Shown: positions 41,364 through 52,556 of the stretch, piece by piece | Layout of the letters: every line of letters starts with the position of its first letter | Numbering within the stretch: the first letter of the stretch is position 1 | Origin: Ectobius pallidus | Lineage: Eukaryota; Arthropoda; Insecta; Blattodea; Ectobiidae | Reading direction: 5' to 3' | Assembly: GCA_964059195.1 (NCBI GenBank) | Contig: CAXKWD010000009.1 | Span: 148,237,890 to 148,301,889 of the forward strand | DNA length: 64,000 nt | The notes under the pieces: model-generated | Told to the model about the DNA's origin: nothing | The model's input: the letters and a program-made list of their open reading frames with translations, nothing else | The model's database searches: none | Made by a program: the position numbers and the translations under genes

Positions 41364-41849
41364 AAATAGTATATTGCGACACAAGGGCGGAAAGGCACGT
41401 TTACGGGTCGAGGAAACAGATTGAAAACCCGAGGCGCAGCCGAGGGTTTTTAAGTTTTCGAGACCCGTAAATGCCTTTACGGTCCGTGTGTTGCATGCTA
41501 TTTTTTGCACGACGGTTACTTATATCAATTTAATTATATTAATTGTGATATTACCTGAAAATATTATGTATATACAGTCTTGAAGAATGGTGCTTATTTC
41601 AGAAAGGGATTCGCATTTGTTATTGTTTATGGCAACCGAATATTTATAAAGCGGGGAGGCCTTGGTCATTTCTGCTCGCAAATAAGCATTTGCGGGCGGT
41701 AAAGTAACTTTCCGCCCGTCGCCCCTAGCAACAATTCACTTTCCGCCCGTCGCCCCTAGCAACAAGATTGCGTGTGGTAATGTCAAGTTACGAGCCATGT
41801 AAACAACTTTCGTAAGAAACACTTACTAGCTAAGGAGTGCAAAAAATAG
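41364..41849 (-). mobile_element. Hairpin element H4, variant type
   Basis: Ends AATAGTATATTGCGACAC and GCTAAGGAGTGCAAAAAAT. The hairpin apex is GAGGCGCAGCCGAGG, with arms ATTGAAAACCC and GGGTTTTTAAG. It carries a tandem duplication of ACTTTCCGCCCGTCGCC (41710-41765) shared only with H7. Confidence 0.85.
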
Positions 41850-41852
41850 TTT

Positions 41853-41940
41853 GTGATACACGTGGTAAAATGATTTTATTTTGCTCCTAGGATTGCTTCG
41901 CTTGCAAAATAAAATCCTTCATTTAGCCCTTGTATCATAC
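41853..41940. repeat. Small hairpin repeat
   Basis: GATACACGTGGTAAAATG / CATTTAGCCCTTGTATC ends and GATTTTATTTTGC / GCAAAATAAAATCC inner arms around AGGATTGC. Related single arms occur at about 40090-40145 and 46578-46690. Confidence 0.6.
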
Positions 41941-42229
41941 ATAACTATTTTATACTTGGAAATACCTCACAGCTTCATCATGGCTTGCTGGAACTACCGT
42001 ATTGTGTTCCTTCCCGATATTCAACTTGCAGTATATGAAATTACATTTCCTAGAAAAAAAAAATTCCCCCTTATCTCTTACGGTTATCGAGAAGGTCATT
42101 TCAATCTCTTCCGGTGAATGAAAGGATTCTGTCCCTTGTCGATATTTAAGCGTTATCATCTCGTTTGTTGCTTTTTTAAAAGGCCTAATAGTGGAATGTT
42201 GTGATCGGAGGACGGGTATCCAGCTAGTT

Positions 42230-42790
42230 AAGTGCTGGTACTTTATGAGATTGTGTGTGGGGGACGAAAAATGTCTCCGTCTGTCCGTGTGTCTGTACGC
42301 GCCATAACTCAAATACGCTTTATCGGATTTTCATGAAACTTGGTATACACATTTATAATGTTCATGGGAAGAAGCTTATTGATATTGGACCAAATCGGTT
42401 GGCCGGTACCGGAATAATGCCCAATTTAGTGCATTTTTATGGTATTATATAACAAAAGGCCCCATAACTCAAATATGCTTTATCGGATTTTAATGAAACT
42501 TGGTATACGTATTTACAACGTACATGGCAAGAAGCCTATTAATTTTGGACCTAATCGGTTGACCGGTACCAGAGTAACGACTAATTAAAGGTAACATGTT
42601 TTTTTAATTTTTGTCTACCGGTATAATTTGACAGTTGACACTATTCCTACACTTATGCTTATCAAACGACACCATCAAACTGACTGATTTGGTCAAATGG
42701 TAACGCTTTGGATTCGTATTCTGGAGGTCCCCGGAACAAATCCCCGAGCCGGCCGTTTTGACATGGATTTTTTTAATTATATATTGGACA
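42230..42790 (+). mobile_element. Helentron-like element E8, 3'-truncated
   Basis: It starts AAGTGCTGGTACTTTATGAG, with two internal units and the spacer. The tRNA-like core (42690-42765) has an altered A box and B box (GGAACAAATCCCC). It is followed by sequence not seen in other E copies. Confidence 0.75.
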
Positions 42791-43151
42791 TGGCCATTTA
42801 CTTCTTATTATTAAAAGTAGCAAAAACTAGACCCCCAAAGAAACTTTTGGTACGTCCCTGCAATGTATGCTATAATCAAGGGGGTCAGGACCCCCCAAAT
42901 ATGAGATTTTTAAAGCATTAAAAAATCAATGTTTTGTGTCACTTAGGAAGAGAAAATGCCAGTAATTAATGGTTAATACTGATTTCTAAATACGTTCTTC
43001 GCTAAACAATCTCTTTTACAAATTTATTGACATCATGGGTACAATCTCTAAGCATAAACTCATAATGGTACTTAATGGCAACTAAAAAATTGGCGGCAAC
43101 AAATATCTGTTGGCAAAACATTATAAGAAAACAGCAATACAGTACAATCTT
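42791..43151. other. Unassigned sequence
   Basis: A short inverted motif (CCCCCAAAG ... GGGGGTCAGGACCCCCC) near 42833-42896 suggests a small MITE relic. No gene. Confidence 0.4.
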
Positions 43152-43658
43152 AATAGTATATTGCGATACAAGTGCCGTAAGCGGTGCATACGGATCGAGG
43201 AAAGAGTTTGAAAAAACGAGGCGCTCGCGCCGAGTTTTTTCAATTTCCGAGATTCGTTATGCGCTTACGGAACGATATTGCATGCTATTTTTTGCACGAT
43301 GATAATTTATATCAATTTATTTATATTAATTGAGATATTTGCTGAAAATATTATGTATATACACTATTGAAGATGGATGATATATTTAAGAAAGTGATTC
43401 TCATGTGTTGGTTGTTATGGGGACCGAATATTTGTCCTGTTAAAGTCGCCACAAACTGGGGGGGCCTTGGTTCCGGTCTTCCATAAAGGCTTGTATTATG
43501 ATGATTTTACTTACGGCACTTGTGCTTTTTGTAATTTTTACCGCACGGAGATTTCTTTTGTTTTCATAGCAACCAAATTGCGTGCGGGAATGTCAAGTTA
43601 CGATCCACGGCAACAATATTCGTAGGTACCACTAATTAGTTACATAGTGCAAAAAAAC
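43152..43658 (-). mobile_element. Hairpin element H5, best preserved
   Basis: Ends AATAGTATATTGCGATAC and TTACATAGTGCAAAAAAA. The hairpin at about 43172-43272 has GCCGTAAGCG/CGCTTACGG outer stem, CGAGGAAA/TTTCCGAG middle stem and GAGGCGC-TCGC-GCGCC apex. The distal part has GCGGTAAAAATTACAAAAAG in reverse and TTTCATAGCAACC. Confidence 0.85.
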
Positions 43659-43740
43659 ACTTAAAATAACCCATCAGCCTATATTTTATTTCATTTATTT
43701 TCCTTTTTACTTAAGCGTGTTTTGTTTATAATTTTAAAAC

Positions 43741-43990
43741 AGAGGACCATGACTAAAATACCTGCCCATCACAATCATTATCTGTTGCTATAGTAACAGT
43801 AAACAATGCCTGCTCTAATCAATCTCTTTTACTTAACCCCGGCCTGTTATAATTTTTATTTATGTAGAGGGCCATGACGAAAATAAAATCCCAACAGAAT
43901 CATTATCTGTTGCTATAGTAACAGTAAACGAAACATGCTCTGAACCATCTCTTTTATTTAAGCATGGCCTGTTATAATTTTTTATCAAGT
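43741..43990. repeat. Tandem duplication, period about 120 bp
   Basis: Two units share GAGG(A/G)CCATGAC, AATCATTATCTGTTGCTATA, GTAACAGTAAAC and GGCCTGTTATAATTTTT. A partial third start (AGAGGGCCATGATTGCC) follows. The GTTGCTATAGTAAC core is palindromic. Confidence 0.85.
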
Positions 43991-44249
43991 AGAGGGCCAT
44001 GATTGCCTGGGAAAATGCTTGGGAGTCCAAGCACTGTAGACATGGCTCCCTGACCTCTATTCCACCTTGAAAACCGCCTCGCCCCCTCCCCCGCCGCTGC
44101 TGATGTCTTCAGCTCGGAGCGGCACAATGCATAACAAGCACTTTCCCTGAATTCCAGCTTCCTCACGCATCCATGATCCAGATACAAGTATCTTTGCTCT
44201 AAATTCCAACTACTCTCTTCTATATACAATTATCTTGGCTCTATACATA

Positions 44250-45560
44250 AATCCCCCTCCTGTAAATACAATGGTGAGTGCTCTAAAATGTACCATCTCT
44301 GCTCCTGCCTATGAGAATATAATAATTAATAATCATATAATATGTCAGCTCTAAAAATACTTTCCTTTCCTTTGAATTTCTTTTCTTTCGCTTTAAATGT
44401 AAATTACTTTTCTCTAACTGCAGATGTCTTCAGTAAAGTAGAAATATCTCCATTTTAATTTCATGTACCTGGAGCTCTAAATGTAAAATAGTTGCTCTAA
44501 ATACAAATATATGCTCTAAATGTAAATACTTTGCTTTATATATAAGTATCTCAGTTTAAAATGTAAAGAACTAAATTACTTTTGTCTAACTGCAGATGTC
44601 TTCAGTAAAGTAGAAATATCTCTCTTTTAATTTCATGTACCTGAGCTCTAAATGTAAAATAGTTGCTCTAAATGCAAATACTTCGCTTTAAATATAAGTA
44701 TCTCAGCTTAAAATGTGAAGTACTTTGTTCTAAATAAAAAATATTCCTGCTTTTAATGAAAAATTTCTGCTCGAACTGCAGATATCTGCAGTGAAGTGCA
44801 ACTTTATTTGTTTTAAATATAAGTACCTTAGATATAAATGTAAACTCCGGTACGCTAAATCAAATATCTGCTCTACGTGTAACTAGTTTGCTTTAACTAA
44901 AGTATTTCAGCTCCGAATGTAAACTACTTTGCTCTAAATAAAATATTCCTCCTTTCAGTGAAAAATACTCTGCTCTAATTCCAAATATCTGCAGTGAAGT
45001 ATAAATATTTCAAATATCTTTGTTTTAAATTCAAGTATCTGAGCTCTAAATGTAAACTAGATGCTCTAAATATAAATATTTTGCTTTAAAAAGTATCTCA
45101 GCTTAAAATGCTAAGTATTTTGCTCTAAAATATTCCTGCTTTTAATTCATAATGTCTGCTCTAACTGCAGATATCTGCAGTGAAGCACAAATATTTCTTT
45201 TAAATTCAAGTACCTGAGCTGTAAATGTAAACTAGTTGCTCTAAATGTAAACTAGTTGCTCTAAATGTAAACCAGTTGCTCTAAATGTAAACTAGTTGTT
45301 CAAAATGTAAACTAGTTGCTCTAAATGTAAACTAGTTGATCTATATGTAAAATAGTTGCTCTATATGTAAAATAGCTGCTCTATATGTAAAAAGCTGCTC
45401 TAAATGCAAATTTACACTCTAAATACAAATATTTTGCTTCAAATAGAAATATCTCAGTTTAATATGGAAACCCCGTTGCTCTAAATGAAAATATCTTCTT
45501 TAAATACAAATTACTTGGCTTTTAATCCAAGTATCTCTAGCTCTAATTCCTTTTTAGCAA
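44250..45560. repeat. Satellite-like block of ~20-bp units in ~180-bp higher order
   Basis: Degenerate copies of TGCTCTAAATGTAAACTAGT fill the block. They are most regular at 45235-45400, where about eight units run without a gap. A longer marker, AACTGCAGAT(G/A)TCTTCAGT with AAGTAGAAATATCTC, recurs near 44418, 44594, 44775, 44985 and 45165, giving a higher-order spacing of 175-210 bp. No coding sequence. Confidence 0.9.
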
Positions 45561-45599
45561 GCTTGAATTAAAAATAGAAAATGTAACACAAGAAACAAT

Positions 45600-46557
45600 C
45601 AGATTAAAATCGTCCAGCATCAGCAGAACTGTACAGATTTGTGATATCTTGGCAATCGCACACTCACATAAAAATAAAAATGAAATATTAAAAAATCCAT
45701 GTCAAATTGGCCGGCTCCGAGATTTGAACCAGGGATCTCCAGAATACGAGTCCATTTCGTCCACCTCGCTCAGTTTAACGGTCTAGTTTGATAAGCATTT
45801 GTGAAAAGTAGTGTTATTTGTCAAAGCTTGCAACATGAGATTCTTAAAATATGTCAACATTTCACGAAATTCAGTGGCAATATTAATTATTTCACAGCAA
45901 TATACCTTCTGTATATAACAGTATTCATGTAGTACTCAATTTAAACTTCGTCAACGAAGTAAACAAACATCTGACTGCATTGGAGTCAAAGCCCTCTATG
46001 ATTAGAAATGCGGCATTGTAGTATAGACATGATTTAAAAAAAAAGTAACCTTTAATTAGTTGTTACTCTGGTACCGGTCAACCGGTTTGGTCCAAAATAA
46101 ATAGGCTTCTTTCCATGGACGTTATAAATGCGTATACGAAGTTTCATTAAAATCCGATAAAGCGTAATTTGAGTTATCGCGCCTTTTAGACACTAAATTG
46201 GGTTTTATTCCGGTACTGTTCAACCGATTTAGTCCAATATCAATAAGCTTTTTCCCATGGACATTAAAAATGCGTATACCAAGTTTCATGAATATCCGAT
46301 AGAGCGTATTTGAGTTATCGCGCGTTTCTGATATATTACCATAAAAAAGGCATAAAATTGGGCATTATTCTGGTACTAGCCAAGCGTTTTGGTCCAATAT
46401 CAATAGACATCTTCCCATGGACGTTTTAAATGCGTATACTAAGTTTCATAAAAATCCGAAAAAGCGTATTTGAGTTATCGCTCGTACAGACACACGGACG
46501 GACGGACAGACATTTTCCCGTCCCCACACAATCTCATAAAGTACCATACTGGCACTT
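45600..46557 (-). mobile_element. Helentron-like element E9, 3' end lost
   Basis: The minus strand has 5' end CATACTGGCACTT (46545-46557), three internal units and a spacer shared with E11. The tRNA-like core is at 45715-45778 and the ACTGTACAGATTTGTGAT segment follows. It stops at the satellite without the terminal hairpin. Confidence 0.8.
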
Positions 46558-47009
46558 AATAAATACAATTTTACACGTGGTAATATGGCCTTATCTTACT
46601 CAAAGGATTGCTTTACTCAACCTTAAGGGAATGTTTCGCAAACATGCCTACTCACAAAATAAAATCTCTCTTTTACCACTTGTATCATATTTCTGGGTCA
46701 ATTCTTGGACTATTAACAAGGAGGTTCAAACATCTACTTAAAACAGATGTAGAGGAGCCGGGTTCGCTTCCCGAGAGGAATACAATCATGCATTTCTTGT
46801 CGCTTGCAGTCGTAACTTCCGCTGCTGCAGCTTGGCCTTGATCTGTCTGGATATTCCTAATCAACAAACCCCGTGCTGCCATCTGTTCGGTTTCCACCAT
46901 GTCCCATCTGTGCTCTCATTGCTCTTGGATTTGCTATTTAATAGAGTTCGTATTTTCTCCAGAGTCTTTCTCGAGTATTTTCAATTGCAACTTGTAGAGA
47001 ATAAATAAA
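46558..47009. other. Unassigned sequence
   Basis: 46578-46690 is one arm of the hairpin repeat of 41853. The remaining frames (for example 46608-46841) are not recognised. Confidence 0.45.
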
Positions 47010-47715
47010 ATCAGGTAAACTGATGTAACAAAGTGCCAGTATGTTTTTGTTTAATCAGTCATGATATGCAGAATAAGGAAAAAGTCAAATTGGCCGGTTT
47101 CGGGATTTGAACCATGGAACTCCAGAATGTGAGGCCAAAACGTTACCATCTGAGCCACCTGGGTCAGTTTAACGGTATAGTTGGATAAGCGCATGTAAAG
47201 CAATAGTGTTATTTGTCATAGCTAACTGTATTTTAATTGCCAAAGCCTTATAAGATCACAGTAAAGCAATTGACTATGTTGTCATGAAAACTGATTTGCA
47301 TTTCATAAATTCTTTCGAATACGTATAGCCTATTACCATAAAATAGGCACTAAATTGAGCATTACTCCGAAACAGATCAACCGATTTTATCCAATATCAA
47401 TAGACGTCTTTCCATGGACATTATAAATGCGTATACGAAGTTTCATAAAAATCCGATAAAGCGTATTTGAGTTATTAAGCCTTTAAAATAGACACTAAAT
47501 TGTGTTTTACTCCGGTACCGGTCACCAGATTAGGTTCAAATTGAATAGGGTACTTCTCATGTATGTCATAAATGCGTATACCAAGTTTCATGAAAATCCG
47601 AAAAAGCGTATTTGACTTATGGCGCGTACAGACACACGGACGGACGGAGGACGGACAGACGGATAGACATTTTTCGTCCCCACACACAATCTCATAAAGT
47701 ACCATATTGGCACTT
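47010..47715 (-). mobile_element. Helentron-like element E10, both ends
   Basis: Left hairpin ATCAGGTAAACTGAT and AAAGTGCCAGTATG, tRNA-like core at 47090-47165, two internal units, right end CATATTGGCACTT. The flanks both read AATAAA, as in E3. Confidence 0.85.
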
Positions 47716-48135
47716 AATAAAAATATGGCACAAGGCTTTGACGTGTAAATGTATTTAAAATCAGTCTTATGGGGGGCCTAAAAGAGTGTGTGTGTCTGTA
47801 TATACACTCAACTGCCAGATGTTTTGTTTAAATGGCTTATTTAACAGAAAAAATATTAAAACATTATATTTATTAACACTGACATCGTTTTTACAAAAAA
47901 TGTTCCATCCTATTTTGTCTCCTTTTACATGTTTAGGGCCTATGATAAACATCCATATTCCTCAATTAAAAATACAAAGCCTACAGCTATGAATAATGTA
48001 TCAGTGGAGAGAATTTTTTACTGACTTCTGATATGGCATATTCGTTGGCACAAACTCAGACTGAAACAACTGAAAATGCTGTCCCTGCAATACGACCTCT
48101 TATTCCACATCAAAATGTGAAGTGAGAAAATGGTA
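47716..48135. other. Unassigned sequence
   Basis: No repeat or gene recognised. Confidence 0.5.
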
Positions 48136-48550
48136 TTCTCTATGTCCAGAGTAGAGAAAGTTATGTAACTGCATTACATTCCGTATTATTTTCGAGGATT
48201 TCATTCTTCAATATTTATTTACACCAACGAATTATATTGATAACTTCTCTAATTTGTCAATTCTCGTTTCATTTATTTCCAAAGCCTTATGTGAAGACTG
48301 CCAACAATACTGTTGTCAAGTGAATTGTGATTTGGATTTGATAATTCTGTGTAAAAAGGGATTAAGTATTGTCAAAAACATTTGATTTTTGGCATTTAAA
48401 CTCAAAATATTTCAAAATCATTTCTTAGTGAGTACCTACATTATGAAACGAAGGTACTGTAAAAATTCCAAGTCTCTACCTGTTATAGTTTAGGCTCTAC
48501 GTTGATTCTCTGTCGTCAGTCAGTCTGATTCTTTCCTATATAAATAGAGA
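48136..48550 (-). mobile_element. Helitron HelA copy 3, 5' half
   Basis: The minus strand starts TCTCTATTTATATAGGAAAG. It contains AACTATAACAGGTAGAGACT and the block around TACATAATGTAGGTACTCAC in reverse, then stops near CTCTATGTCCAG. The 3' hairpin is absent. Confidence 0.85.
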
Positions 48551-48569
48551 GACATATCCATGTACGTTA

Positions 48570-48845
48570 TATACAATACTTATATATGTCTAAAAGGGGG
48601 GAAGGAAAGACATACAGTATTTCAAAAATATTGACTGGGAGACCCGAAGGGAAAAGACCACTTGGAAGACCTAGACGTAGGTACCAGAACAAAATTAAGA
48701 TAGCTTTAAGGGAAGTAGGATTTGCGAGGTATGGTTGGATGGAGTTAGCACAGAATAGGGTTGAATGGCGGGCGCAGGTAAGAGCGGCAATGAACCTTCG
48801 GGTTCCATAAAATAGATAATACTCCTTTAGCTTGCTGAGGATTTT
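48570..48845 (+). pseudogene. LINE 3' tail, third copy
   Basis: The frame 48586-48810 reads LTGRPEGKRPLGRPRRRYQN and WMELAQNRVEWRAQVRAAMN and ends LRVP before the stop. The 3' UTR (AATAGATAATACTCCTTTAG) is cut by a SINE1 at 48846 and continues at 49068 (TTAGGAATTGTCTATTGCCA). Confidence 0.85.
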
Positions 48846-49067
48846 TTTTTTTTAAATTCAGCTGTGTTATACTCCTTTTAGCTGCGAGACCATATCAAGA
48901 GTTCGGGATGTGTGTCTATACAGTAGGGTAGGGCATGGAACTATTGCTTGTCAATGGAGAAACCATGAGAAAACCCTAGTCAAAATTGGCCGGCCCTGGG
49001 ATTTAAACCTTGGACCTCCCGAATGCGAGTCCAAGACGTTACCATCTCGGCCACCTCGCTCGGTTTC
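48846..49067 (-). mobile_element. SINE1 copy d inserted in the LINE tail
   Basis: On the minus strand: GAGCGAGGTGGCCGAGATGG, a B box (AGGTTTAAATCCC) and the 3' end AAAAGGAGTATAACACAGC followed by an A-rich run. Part of the SINE body is deleted. It interrupts the LINE 3' UTR between TTAG and GGAATTG. Confidence 0.85.
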
Positions 49068-49309
49068 TTTAGGAATTGTCTATTGCCATTGAGTAAGTAA
49101 GTATGTATATGCATATGTATAAAAAAAAATAGCTACTAAAATTCTTGATTGGCTACAGCTTCAGACTGATTTAAGTGGTGTTATACGGAGGCCGTGATTT
49201 CTACATTCTTTTGTCCGGGCGACGTATTTCAGTTAGATGGTATTTTAGCAATTGACGCCCCATGAGAACGACTTCAAAAGAATTTGGTAACCTTACTATT
49301 AGGGCAAGG

Positions 49310-50056
49310 CATTTGATGATTTTGCATCTTTTTTATATGAAGGTTAAAAGATAGCTCGAATATAATTACATAAATTTGTATCTTTAAATAATTGATTAAA
49401 TAAGGGTAATTTGTTTTTGAATTTTTTGCTTTATTATGCATTTTTCGTCATTTTCAAGAGATAGGGAATTTTTTGGTAATTTTTAGGTCATATTCTGAAT
49501 ATTTAGGTCATTTTTGGGCAATTTTTAGGTCATTTTCGGCATTTTTAGGTCATTTTTCAGTGTAGGTAGAGAGGAGCTTTTCCATGTACAAATCGTTACT
49601 TTCAGACAACAGACAATCGTTTTTATTTGGGAATCCCCGCCAAGTGTTCATAGTTCATTTTAATTCAGGTTCATTGTAAGCAGTTTGTCTTGTAGCAATG
49701 AACAATTATTTTTCTTTCTTTTTAAATGGCACATATTTGCTAGTGGCAATTAGATGTGTATGCCGGTTCAGAAAGAATTTCTTTTTCGCTAAGGATGTCC
49801 AAGTAGTCTAAATTTACTTACTTCTTTAGTTACAAAATAAGTGTGTTTTGTATTGTAAATTCATATATAACGCACTGTCATCCATTAATTGCTTTTAGCA
49901 ATTCGTTACTTTAAAAAAAACTAATAAGTAATAATGGCAAATTTATTGGTCATTTTTCTTTAAATTTCGTTTCTTTTTTCACTATTTTTAGGTCATAAAT
50001 GCATTTTTTATTTTGAACTTTCTCACTATTTTATGGTCGTTAAGTGCATTGCCCTA
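49310..50056 (+). mobile_element. hAT-A copy 2, without the MITE
   Basis: Ends TAGGGCAAGGCATTTGATG and (inverted) TAGGGCAATGCACTTAACG. It aligns with 11841-12845 except for the 268-bp MITE, and so records the empty site. No convincing target duplication. Confidence 0.85.
49560..49679 (+). pseudogene. hAT transposase C-terminal remnant, copy 2
   Basis: Same 40-codon frame as 12360-12479. VERSFSMYKSLLSDNRQS is even closer to the hAT consensus, with one in-frame stop at its second codon. Confidence 0.8.
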
Positions 50057-50379
50057 ATGATCACTTTACACCCCCTAATATGCCTTAGTGGCCGAGGGCA
50101 GTGCCGTTGACAAATGGCGTGAGTCATGTTTGCTGACGATTAGAGGGACATCGCCCTTGCATTGCGACAATTACAGATTTGTGTATTTCTGATATCTGCC
50201 TTGCTCAATTTCCGTTCGATTAACACTGAAAGCAATGCACTTCCTTATATGAAATCCAGCCCATCTTAAGACTACGATCCTGAATTTTTGGTGGCCAATC
50301 CAGTGTAATTTAATTGTATTTGTACAACTTAATTTCTTTCATATCTTTTAGTGTGTCATTTAATGTATTATGTGCTAAT
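50057..50379. other. Unassigned sequence
   Basis: No gene or repeat recognised. Confidence 0.5.
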
Positions 50380-51158
50380 AAGTGCCAGTATGGTACTTTA
50401 TGAGATTGTGTGGGGACGGGAAAATGTCTGTCCGTCCGTCCGTGTGTCTGTACGCGCGATAACTCAAGTACACTTTATCGGATTTTAATGAAACTTAATG
50501 TACGCGTTTATAATGTCCATGGGAAGAAGCCTATTTATTTTGGATCAAATCGATTGACCGGTACCGGAGTAACTGGTTGTTTGTTTTCAAATCATGTCTA
50601 TAGCCTACTACAATGCCGCATTTCTAATCATTGAGGACTTTGACTCCAATGCAGTCAGATGTTTGCTTCTTTCGTTGATAAAGTTGAAATTGAGTAGTCT
50701 ACTACATGAATACTGTTATATAGAACTGAAATAATTAGTGGAGTTCTTTGCCACTGAATTTTGTGAAATGTTGACATAGGCCTATTTTAAGAATTTCGGC
50801 AAGTTGCAATAACTTACATTTAGCTTTGACAAATAAAACTATTTTTTGCTTATCAAACTGGACCCTTAAACTTAGCGTGATGGCCGAAACTATATTCGAA
50901 ACTATGTTTTACTCGTAGCCTATTCTAAAGGTTCCTCGTTCAAATCCCGGAGCCGGCCGATTTGATGTGGATTTTTTTTAATTTTATTTTTTATTTTTAT
51001 GTGAGTGCGCGATTGTCAAGATATCACAAATCTGTAGTTCTGTTGATGCTGGTCGATTTTAATCTGATTAAAAAAATTTATTTTCTGCATATCATAATTG
51101 CAATTATAATTGATTCAACAAAAACATTCTGGCATTTTGTTACATCTGTGTACCTCAT
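50380..51158 (+). mobile_element. Helentron-like element E11
   Basis: 5' AAGTGCCAGTATGG, one internal unit and a spacer shared with E9. A decayed tRNA-like core (50878-50960, with GTTCAAATCCCGGAGCC) follows. The degraded 3' end reads CATTCTGGCATTTTG. Confidence 0.8.
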
Positions 51159-51189
51159 TTTATTTATTGTTAACTTATATTGGAACACC

Positions 51190-51263
51190 TAATGTATTAT
51201 CAGTCCCTGGTGAAGTGGAAGAAAAGACCTTACGGTCTTAACTTTCTCCAGCTTAAATAAAGC

Positions 51264-51316
<53 letters not shown>
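51190..51316 (+). mobile_element. Retroposon 3' end with ATT tail
   Basis: GTCCCTGGTGAAGTGGAAG, a small hairpin AAGACCTTACGGTCTT, the polyadenylation-like AATAAA, then (ATT)n. This is the layout of an arthropod LINE 3' end. No coding part is present. Confidence 0.6.
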
Positions 51317-51317
<1 letters not shown>

Positions 51318-51404
51318 GATTTAAATAATACTTTCGTACACATTTCGTAATATTTCATCAATATAACTTGTTTAATAGTGATGTTCTTTATCAAGTAGCT
51401 CTTC

Positions 51405-51510
51405 AGTAGGTATCATAAAACTGAGTGCATCCCGTTCCACACCTAACTATACTTTAGAAATATCCGCAAAGATACCTCGTATCGAGCCAAGACATGCGGA
51501 TAAGAGATCA
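51405..51510 (-). mobile_element. SINE2 fragment
   Basis: It contains ACTGAGTGCATCCCGTTCC, as at 14698, and a degraded B-box segment (CGTATCGAGCCAAGAC in reverse). Highly diverged. Confidence 0.55.
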
Positions 51511-52164
51511 AATGGCAATAGACGTTAGAGGTCTAAATTAGGCCTATTTTTTCAAATTAGGAATTTTGTTCTAGGACATTGAGCTAAATTTAAACTTTAT
51601 CTTTAGACTTTTTGAGTTTGTTTATTTTGTTCTTTGACCAAATTTATTTTAATGGGTGTTTTTCTACATAGGCTTAGACATTTAATAACTATTTGCCCTT
51701 AGACTAAATTACCTGATTGTCTTAGGGGATAACAAGCAAAGCTGTCATTGTGTTCAGATTTTGTAGGAATGCGGCAGTCATACAGTAAATGACAGCGTGT
51801 GAACGTTCGAAATTCAAATTATTTCGTATTGACACATTTGATTTTCCAATCTTATTGACGTAATACGAACTTAATACGTATCTAAGATTTTAAATATAGA
51901 ATTATTCATGTTAGGCCCAAGTGTAGGGTAAGTGAAAGTCGCGCATGCGTTCACTGCATTGCATTTGTTTTTATACCAGCTTCCGTCTTCCTCTCTAAAC
52001 TGTTGCTAAGAAAAATATTAATTACGAAAAACTTTTTCTTATTTACTCAAATGACAGAGCATACTTCCGTGTTACGGGGCATATTTTACAAAGTTTAGAG
52101 CATATTTTGTCTTCTGATAAAGCATTAACTTCCGGGTCTTACTTATTACTTATATCTCTCTCTC
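51511..52164. other. Unassigned sequence
   Basis: No gene or family recognised. Confidence 0.5.
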
Positions 52165-52556
52165 GATTCCTATGCCCCCATGTTGGGGCGAAGGGCCTCC
52201 AAGTGGAGGTTTCTGTTACCTATGTGAATTTTGTTACGCTTATTTTCCTAGAGAGGGCAGAGGGACAGGTGGTAAGCCCATCGCCTCTCAATCCCCCTCC
52301 AGAAACTAAGGTATTACTTGGACGTGAAAGGGCCGAGAAATTTTATGCAGAGGCTCTAATTTAGGAATGGAGTTCTTTTACGTTCCGTAAATCTACGACA
52401 CGGCCCCCCAGCTTAAAATCCCTCCCGGAGGACTCCGGGCCCAGGATTTTTACGTCCTGAAAAAACCCATCAGGTTTGATCTCGCGACCTTCCGATCCAG
52501 AGGCGGCCAGGCCTTGTCCCTTTTGGGATGTTAGCGCCACGGAGTTAGTTAGTTAG
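52165..52556 (+). mobile_element. SINE3 copy a
   Basis: Head CCCCCATGTTGGGGCGAAGG, then GGCCTCCAAGTGGAGGTTTC (a hairpin), GAAACTAAGGTATTACTTGG, and tail GATGTTAGCGCCACGGAG with TTAG repeats. An 85-codon frame across it (52107-52364) is not a gene. The tail is shared with SINE2. Confidence 0.75.

Noticed and set aside
49310..50056. 8-bp target duplication for hAT-A
   Set aside because: Flanking 8-mers (CTTACTAT and ATGATCAC) do not match; the TIR and coding remnant support hAT, but the duplication cannot be claimed.
52107..52364. 85-codon open frame
   Set aside because: It lies across SINE3 sequence, which is non-coding and repeated at 53110 and 58335.
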